Shown piece after piece: positions 7,638 to 11,554 of a stretch of 11,554 bases of DNA (position 1 is the stretch's first letter; each line of letters begins with the position of its first letter). Source of the DNA: SAR116 cluster bacterium (GTDB lineage: Bacteria > Pseudomonadota > Alphaproteobacteria > Puniceispirillales > UBA1172); NCBI GenBank assembly GCA_002691725.1, contig NZIT01000001.1:1-11554 (forward strand), in the 5' to 3' direction. Both the position numbers and the translations under genes were made by a program. The notes below the pieces were generated by a model. The model searched no databases and was not told the DNA's origin. It saw nothing but the letters and a program-made list of their open reading frames with translations.

Positions 7638-8593
7638 CAAACGGCCCCTTCTTCGGCTAGATGACACGCCACCCGACGATCACCGATGGTGCGAATATCG
7701 GGGGGGACGTTGCGACACTGGTATTGCGCCAAGGGGCAGCGTGGATGATAACGGCAGCCCGAGGGCGGCGCTGCGGGGTTGGGGGGCTCGCCAATCGGCG
7801 GCGCAGAGGTGCGTTTCTGTGTCGGATCAGGTGCGGGAACTGCCGCCATCAACGCCTTGGTGTAAGGGTGTAGTGGCCGGGCAAAAAGCGCATCACGCGT
7901 TGCCTCTTCCACAATCTGCCCGAGATACATCACCGCGATCCGGTCCGAGATATGCCGCACCACAGACAAGTCATGGCTCACGAATAGATAGGTCAGGCCC
8001 CTCTCGCGCTGCAAATCCATCAGCAGGTTCACGATCTGTGCCTGGATCGACACATCGAGCGCCGAAACAGGCTCATCAAGGACCAGCAAGTCTGGCTTCA
8101 ATGCGAGCGCGCGTGCGATGACAACGCGCTGCAGCTGCCCCCCCGACATTTCATGCGGATACCGATCCGCCAGTGCGCCGCTCAGGCCTACGGCCTCAAG
8201 CGCGGCCTTAGCCCCGTCACGCGGCAAATCATGAATTGTCAGAGGCTCTTCCACCTGGGCGCGGACGGTTAAGCGCGGATCAAGCGCACCTGCCGCGTCT
8301 TGATAGACCAGTTGCGCCCGCCGGCGCAGCGCGCGCCACTCCGGCTCGGATAAATCGAAAATCGCAGTGCCGTCCAACTCTACCATGCCTTGGTCAGGGT
8401 CCAATAACCCCAGCAGCATTTTGGCAAGGGTCGACTTGCCACAGCCGCTTTCGCCCACGATGCCCAACGTCTTGCCCTTTTCCAGTGACAAAGACACACC
8501 ATTGACCGCAAAGAAACTAGCCTGCCGCCGAAACAGACCTTTGCGACCATGGGCAAAGCTACGGGCAAGATTCGAGGCGACCAGAAAGCTCAT
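7637..8593 (-). CDS. Dpp/Opp-type ABC importer ATPase, DppF-like
   Basis: A 318-residue cytoplasmic ATPase that pairs with the DppD-like protein to power import. Walker A is GESGCGKST (47-55), Q-loop Gln98, signature MSGGQLQR (149-156), Walker B VLDEP (171-175) and H-loop His207. The C-terminal oligo-peptide-transporter domain has LHPYTKAL (241-248) and four cysteines, Cys280, Cys286, Cys293 and Cys310. These match the iron-sulfur-type cysteine cluster described for peptide-transporter ATPases. The MSGGQLQR signature and N-terminal SFAHGRKGLF fit the F rather than the D subunit. The ATG overlaps the preceding stop by 4 bases. It is unusual that the two ATPase genes precede the permease genes. 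Confidence 0.93.
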   Translation of the reverse strand: MSFLVASNLARSFAHGRKGLFRRQASFFAVNGVSLSLEKGKTLGIVGESGCGKSTLAKMLLGLLDPDQGMVELDGTAIFDLSEPEWRALRRRAQLVYQDAAGALDPRLTVRAQVEEPLTIHDLPRDGAKAALEAVGLSGALADRYPHEMSGGQLQRVVIARALALKPDLLVLDEPVSALDVSIQAQIVNLLMDLQRERGLTYLFVSHDLSVVRHISDRIAVMYLGQIVEEATRDALFARPLHPYTKALMAAVPAPDPTQKRTSAPPIGEPPNPAAPPSGCRYHPRCPLAQYQCRNVPPDIRTIGDRRVACHLAEEGAV

Positions 8594-9543
8594 GCCATCA
8601 CCTGAATGTTATGGCAGGCGACGCCGCCAAGAAGCACTGGGTCTTCTTGACTGCAAATGTGGTTGGCACGGGAACAGCGCGGTGCAAAGGCACAGCCAGG
8701 CGGCAGTGCATCAATCGGGGGCACTACGCCCTCGATTGTCGGCAACCGCTCGGCTGGTTTGGCGGCACTAGGGAGCGATGTCAGAAGCGCCTGAGCGTAG
8801 GGATGACGCGGGGCTGCAAAAAGGGCCGCTGTTTCAGCGCGCTCGACAACGCGGCCTGCGTACATTACCACGATTTGTTCCGCGTATTGTGCCACAAGGC
8901 CAAGGTCATGGGTGACAAAAATCACCCCCATGCCGAGGCTGTCCCGAAGGTCCCCGATAAGATCGAGTATCTGAGCCTGCACCGTCACGTCAAGGGCCGT
9001 TGTTGCCTCGTCCGCTATCAGTAGTTTCGGGCTTCCGGCAATGGCAAGGGCTATCATTGCGCGTTGGTTCATGCCGCCAGAGAATTGGTGTGGGTATTCT
9101 CGGGCACGCCGCTCAGGCTCTGGCAATCCGACCCGCCCCAAAAGGCGCACGGCTTCCTTGGCCGCCTCTGCGCGGGTCGCTCCAACACGCAGCCGCACCG
9201 CTTCGGCGATTTGCCAGCCGATTGAACGGACAGGGTTTAAGCCACCGGTTGCATCCTGGAAAACGCTGGCCATAGAGGCTCTTCGCAGCGCCATCGCCGA
9301 TTTCGCATCAAGCGCGGCAAGGTCCTGCCCCTGCAAGATGATTTGACCCGCAGACACGCGCCCCCTTGCGGGCAGAAGACCCGAAATAGCCAGACAGGTC
9401 ATCGATTTGCCGCATCCACTTTCGCCCACAATCGCCACAGTCGTGCCGGCATCAACCGTCAACGACACACCGCGCACCGGCCGGACTGGAGTTTTGGCGC
9501 GACGGTCGATCGTCACAGCAAGATCTTCGACGTGCAAGAGCAT
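8590..9543 (-). CDS. Dpp/Opp-type ABC importer ATPase, DppD-like
   Basis: A 317-residue cytoplasmic ATPase, partner of the DppF-like protein. Walker A is GESGCGKSM (40-48), Q-loop Gln96, signature FSGGM (154-158), Walker B LLIADEAT (174-181) and H-loop His212. FSGGMNQR together with IADEATTALDVTVQAQ is typical of the D subunit. The C-terminal part has RHPYAQALL (246-254) and four cysteines (284, 290, 297, 310), the same layout as its partner. ATG 9543 is the chosen start because MLLHVEDLAV is the normal family beginning; the upstream TTG at 9579 lies inside the stem-loop and is rejected. The ribosome-binding site is weak (GGA about 9 bases upstream), so expression may be lower than that of the binding protein. 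Confidence 0.93.
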   Translation of the reverse strand: MLLHVEDLAVTIDRRAKTPVRPVRGVSLTVDAGTTVAIVGESGCGKSMTCLAISGLLPARGRVSAGQIILQGQDLAALDAKSAMALRRASMASVFQDATGGLNPVRSIGWQIAEAVRLRVGATRAEAAKEAVRLLGRVGLPEPERRAREYPHQFSGGMNQRAMIALAIAGSPKLLIADEATTALDVTVQAQILDLIGDLRDSLGMGVIFVTHDLGLVAQYAEQIVVMYAGRVVERAETAALFAAPRHPYAQALLTSLPSAAKPAERLPTIEGVVPPIDALPPGCAFAPRCSRANHICSQEDPVLLGGVACHNIQVMA

Positions 9544-9563
9544 GTAATTCGTCCAAGTTAAAG

Positions 9564-9594
9564 CGCCCCGGTAAGCCAATAGCCAACCGGAGCG
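9564..9594 (-). promoter_or_regulatory. Intercistronic stem-loop after the binding-protein gene
   Basis: On the minus strand CGCTCCGGTTGGC, a 5-base loop TATTG and GCTTACCGGGGCG form a 13-position stem with 12 pairs (two of them G-U) and one T-T mismatch. It starts 18 bases after the binding-protein stop and is followed by CTTTAACTT, too weak a T-run for an efficient terminator. Its place between a binding-protein gene and the membrane and ATPase genes fits a partial terminator or a 3'-end stabiliser, which would let the binding protein be made in excess. Confidence 0.65.
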
Positions 9595-9612
9595 GTGATC
9601 ATTTTGCCAAGC

Positions 9613-11175
9613 TTATTCTGCGAACTGCAGATTATAAGGGCGCAGGTCCATGTAGTAGAGGCCATAGGGCTTCCACGTGATGTCCTTGCGCATGGCGTAT
9701 GTTTCCAGCGGGTTGTAGAGCATCGTACCGGGTGCTTCGTCCTTCCAGATGTCCAGGGCTTCGCGATAAGCTTGCTGACGCTGGTCCCAATCAGTTGAGG
9801 TCAGGATCACGTCTTGCGCGTCGTTAAACGCAGCAGGGGCATCCCACTTACGATCTTCCAGACGGCTGTTGTTCTGGATGCCCGATAGCTTGCCCCACTG
9901 CGGCACAAAGGAGCCTAGCGGATCGGGCATGCGGTGGGTGTTGGACCATGGACGGATGTGACCACCGTCGGTGGCGCGCACCTGGCTCCAGTTTTCCACT
10001 GGCTCGAGCTTTACGTTCAGGCCAGCTTGGCTCCACATCTGCTGCATCGCCTGTGCTGCTTCGGTGCTGAGCAGGTAGTAGTTCAGCGGGAAGCGATAAA
10101 CGATTTCCTCGCCGTTGTAACCCGCTTCGGCCAACAGAGCCTTGGCTTTTTCAACGTTGTACTCAAAGGTAGGATAGTCTTCCATATACATGACATATGA
10201 CGGAAGCTGGTGACCGTTTGGCGTGTAGTTCTTGTCCGCCCACAGCGCTTGACGCAGCAAGTCGCGGTCAATTGACAAAGACAAAGCCTGGCGCACACGC
10301 TTGTCTTCGAGCGGGCCAACGGTCCAGAAGATCAACATATGTGTGTTGTCCAGAACGATCTGTTCAACCTTCAGGTCGTCATAGCTTTCAACCGTCGGGA
10401 TCTGGTCGGGTGATATGTTGACCGAGATGTCGTATTCGCCTGACACTAGGCCCGCGATACGAGCAGACATCTCTGGCACTTCGGTAAAGGTCACGGACTT
10501 GGCCGTTGGCTTGCCGCCGAAATAGTCGTCATGCGCCGCCAGACGGATGTATTCGCCCTCAACCCACTCGTCCATTTTGTAGGGGCCGGTCGCAACTGGG
10601 TTCCTTGCAAAGGCGTCTTTGCCGACGGTCAAATAGTTTTTGGCATTGACAATCCAGAACGCGTAGCCCGCTAGACGCTGCTCCAGCAGCACGTCAGGTT
10701 CCTTCGAGACCACCTGCACGGTGTATTTGTCAAGCGGGATGACATGGCTGATTGTGTCCATGTAGCGCTTGGCAGAGCCGATAAGCGGATTTTGGCCCTG
10801 GCCACGTGTCGAGGTCATGGAAAAGACAACGTCATCTGCAGTCAACTCCGAACCATCGTGGAACAAAACGCCTTCGCGCAGCTTCAGTTCCAGTGTGCGA
10901 TCGTCGATACGGGTCCAGCTTTCGGCCAGCCCAGGCACAAGTTCGGATGCCTGGCCAGAGCCATCCGCAAGAAAATCGCGGCGGATCAGGCTGTCGTACA
11001 TCGAATAGGTGATGCGCACGGCGACGTTGCCCATCTCTTCGATGCCCTCAAGGCTTCCGGGTAGGTTGTTGACGGCCACGACAAGGTCGGGACGCTGGTC
11101 TTGAGCGGTCGCAGCAGGTGCGACGACGGCAAGCGCTATCACCGCCGCAAGCGCGGACTTGAGTTTGTGAAACAT
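9613..11175 (-). CDS. Periplasmic substrate-binding protein, SBP family 5 (DppA/OppA-like)
   Basis: A 520-residue periplasmic receptor for a Dpp/Opp-type importer. The N-terminus MFHKLKSALAAVIALAVVAP ends in ATA followed by QDQ, giving a Sec signal peptide with likely cleavage after Ala24. There is no lipobox cysteine, so it should be soluble. Family blocks are LVPGLAESWTRIDDRTLELKL (about 79-99), GVLFHDGSELTADDVVFS (102-119) and NPVATGPYK (192-200). RQALSLSIDRDLLRQALW (about 295-312) and the C-terminal APGTMLYNP are also usual. GAGGAG lies 7 bases before the ATG (11188-11183), a strong ribosome-binding site. As first gene of the operon it defines the substrate, but family 5 proteins bind peptides, opines, glycosides, haem or nickel, and nothing here decides among these. 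Confidence 0.94.
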   Translation of the reverse strand: MFHKLKSALAAVIALAVVAPAATAQDQRPDLVVAVNNLPGSLEGIEEMGNVAVRITYSMYDSLIRRDFLADGSGQASELVPGLAESWTRIDDRTLELKLREGVLFHDGSELTADDVVFSMTSTRGQGQNPLIGSAKRYMDTISHVIPLDKYTVQVVSKEPDVLLEQRLAGYAFWIVNAKNYLTVGKDAFARNPVATGPYKMDEWVEGEYIRLAAHDDYFGGKPTAKSVTFTEVPEMSARIAGLVSGEYDISVNISPDQIPTVESYDDLKVEQIVLDNTHMLIFWTVGPLEDKRVRQALSLSIDRDLLRQALWADKNYTPNGHQLPSYVMYMEDYPTFEYNVEKAKALLAEAGYNGEEIVYRFPLNYYLLSTEAAQAMQQMWSQAGLNVKLEPVENWSQVRATDGGHIRPWSNTHRMPDPLGSFVPQWGKLSGIQNNSRLEDRKWDAPAAFNDAQDVILTSTDWDQRQQAYREALDIWKDEAPGTMLYNPLETYAMRKDITWKPYGLYYMDLRPYNLQFAE

Positions 11176-11300
11176 GGTAAAACTCCTCTGTTAAGGTAAT
11201 CCCACAATGCCGTGCGTTCATTACAATAGAATTACGTCCAGATGAATTTTTTGAATCAGTTGTGTAAAGATTATGTTTAGATTGGTTCGAATGAATTTTG
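11176..11300 (-). promoter_or_regulatory. AT-rich upstream region of the importer operon
   Basis: This must carry the operon promoter if transcription starts at the binding-protein gene. It is much more AT-rich than the genes. I could not find a good -35/-10 pair: TTTACA (minus strand, 11268-11263) has no acceptable -10 at 16-18 bases, and TATTGT (11228-11223) lacks a -35. ATTAC occurs twice 11 bases apart (11220-11224 and 11231-11235), a helical-turn spacing that could be an operator. ATGAATTTT also occurs twice (11242-11250 and 11291-11299), the second copy abutting the IS end. Confidence 0.35.
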
Positions 11301-11460
11301 GGTTCTGTCAGAATAAACCACCTTGCCTGACATCGATAATCGGCTTAGCAATTTTGCTATGCCGACTCCCGTATCCGTCCGCTATTTTAAAACCAGCCCT
11401 GAGATTATGCAACTTGCAGTTATGCCGTATGTGAGGTTTCCGCTCTCACTGAGAAATGTA
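11301..11460 (+). mobile_element. IS6-family insertion sequence remnant (left end)
   Basis: The element begins GGTTCTGTCAGAATAAACC. This shares the GGNNCTGT pattern of IS6-family ends such as IS26 (GGCACTGTTGCAAA, from memory). About 58 bases in, a transposase N-terminus begins. Similarity to transposase stops at about 11460, so only some 160 bases remain and the right end is missing. The family assignment rests mainly on the protein fragment. Confidence 0.6.
11359..11460 (+). pseudogene. IS6-family transposase, N-terminal fragment
   Basis: The frame from ATG 11359 encodes about 34 residues including VRYFKTSPEIMQLAVMPYVR and FPLSLRNV. This matches my memory of the N-terminus of IS6-family (DDE_Tnp_IS240) transposases, in which the next residues are normally EDLLxERGI. 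Here the frame instead reads TLIMKFGIIVQ and stops at 11520. The DDE catalytic domain is therefore absent and the product cannot be active. The native start may be slightly upstream; a TTG at 11323 also opens this frame. Confidence 0.65.
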
Positions 11461-11554
11461 ACTCTGATAATGAAGTTTGGGATAATTGTTCAGCTAAATT
11501 TGTTTTTGAAAATGGACTGATTTACGAAGGCGAATGGCAAAATAATGAGCCAAA
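11442..11554 (+). pseudogene. MORN-repeat protein fragment lacking its start
   Basis: Read from 11442, the frame gives ALTEKCNSDNEVWDNCSAK and then FVFENGLIYEGEWQNNEP, running off the window. F.NGLIYEGEW is a MORN repeat (consensus GxxYxGEW). The preceding Cys...WDNC block resembles the mature N-terminus of secreted MORN proteins of alphaproteobacteria, as I recall them. The frame is closed upstream by TGA at 11400 and contains no ATG, GTG or TTG before the repeat, so the signal peptide and start are missing. It is AT-rich compared with the operon. The gene was probably beheaded by the IS remnant; its downstream extent is unknown. Confidence 0.55.

Noticed and set aside
9544..9579. TTG start at 9579 for the DppD-like ATPase
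   Set aside because: It lies within the stem-loop, has no ribosome-binding site and adds 12 residues absent from the family; ATG 9543 begins the normal N-terminus.
11240..11268. TTTACA with a downstream hexamer as the operon promoter
   Set aside because: The hexamer at 17-base spacing is TCATCT, which matches the -10 consensus at too few positions.
1..11554. CRISPR array, tRNA, rRNA or riboswitch
   Set aside because: I saw no regularly spaced repeats, no tRNA-like cloverleaf and no recognisable riboswitch core; nearly all of the window is protein-coding.

Overview
The window looks like chromosomal DNA from an alphaproteobacterium, most likely Rhodobacteraceae (Roseobacter group). That is an inference from the GC-rich, Ala/Gly-rich coding style, the protein families present and the style of the transposase remnant. 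No marker gene (rRNA, tRNA or housekeeping gene) is present to confirm it.

Layout. (1) Bases 1-1812, plus strand: the 3' part of an MFS exporter gene, overlapped by 26 bases by a DUF1868/2H-phosphoesterase-like gene. (2) Bases 1813-2051: a convergent intergenic stretch. (3) Bases 2052-11175, minus strand: eight tightly packed genes read right to left. They are a periplasmic substrate-binding protein (SBP family 5), two ATPases (DppD-like, then DppF-like), two permeases (DppB-like, then DppC-like), two paralogous TIM-barrel enzymes of the sugar-phosphate isomerase/epimerase (AP-endonuclease-2) superfamily, and an exporter-type ABC protein with fused membrane and ATPase domains. Junctions from the first ATPase gene to the second TIM-barrel gene are 4-base ATGA overlaps, a 1-base TGATG overlap or a 1-base gap, so translational coupling is likely. 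A strong stem-loop separates the binding-protein gene from the rest. (4) Bases 11176-11554: an AT-rich upstream region, then an IS6-family remnant (left end plus transposase N-terminus), joined directly to a MORN-repeat gene that has lost its start.

How the genes may work together: the binding protein, two permeases and two ATPases form a complete importer of the peptide/opine/nickel (Dpp/Opp) class. The two TIM-barrel enzymes probably act on the imported solute. Both keep all nine metal-ligand positions of endonuclease IV (Nfo), so they could hold a trinuclear metal centre, unlike simple sugar epimerases. The exporter at the end of the operon may expel a product or toxic by-product, or may be unrelated. 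The substrate cannot be read from the sequence. This import, two-enzyme and export cassette is the best candidate here for an undescribed system.
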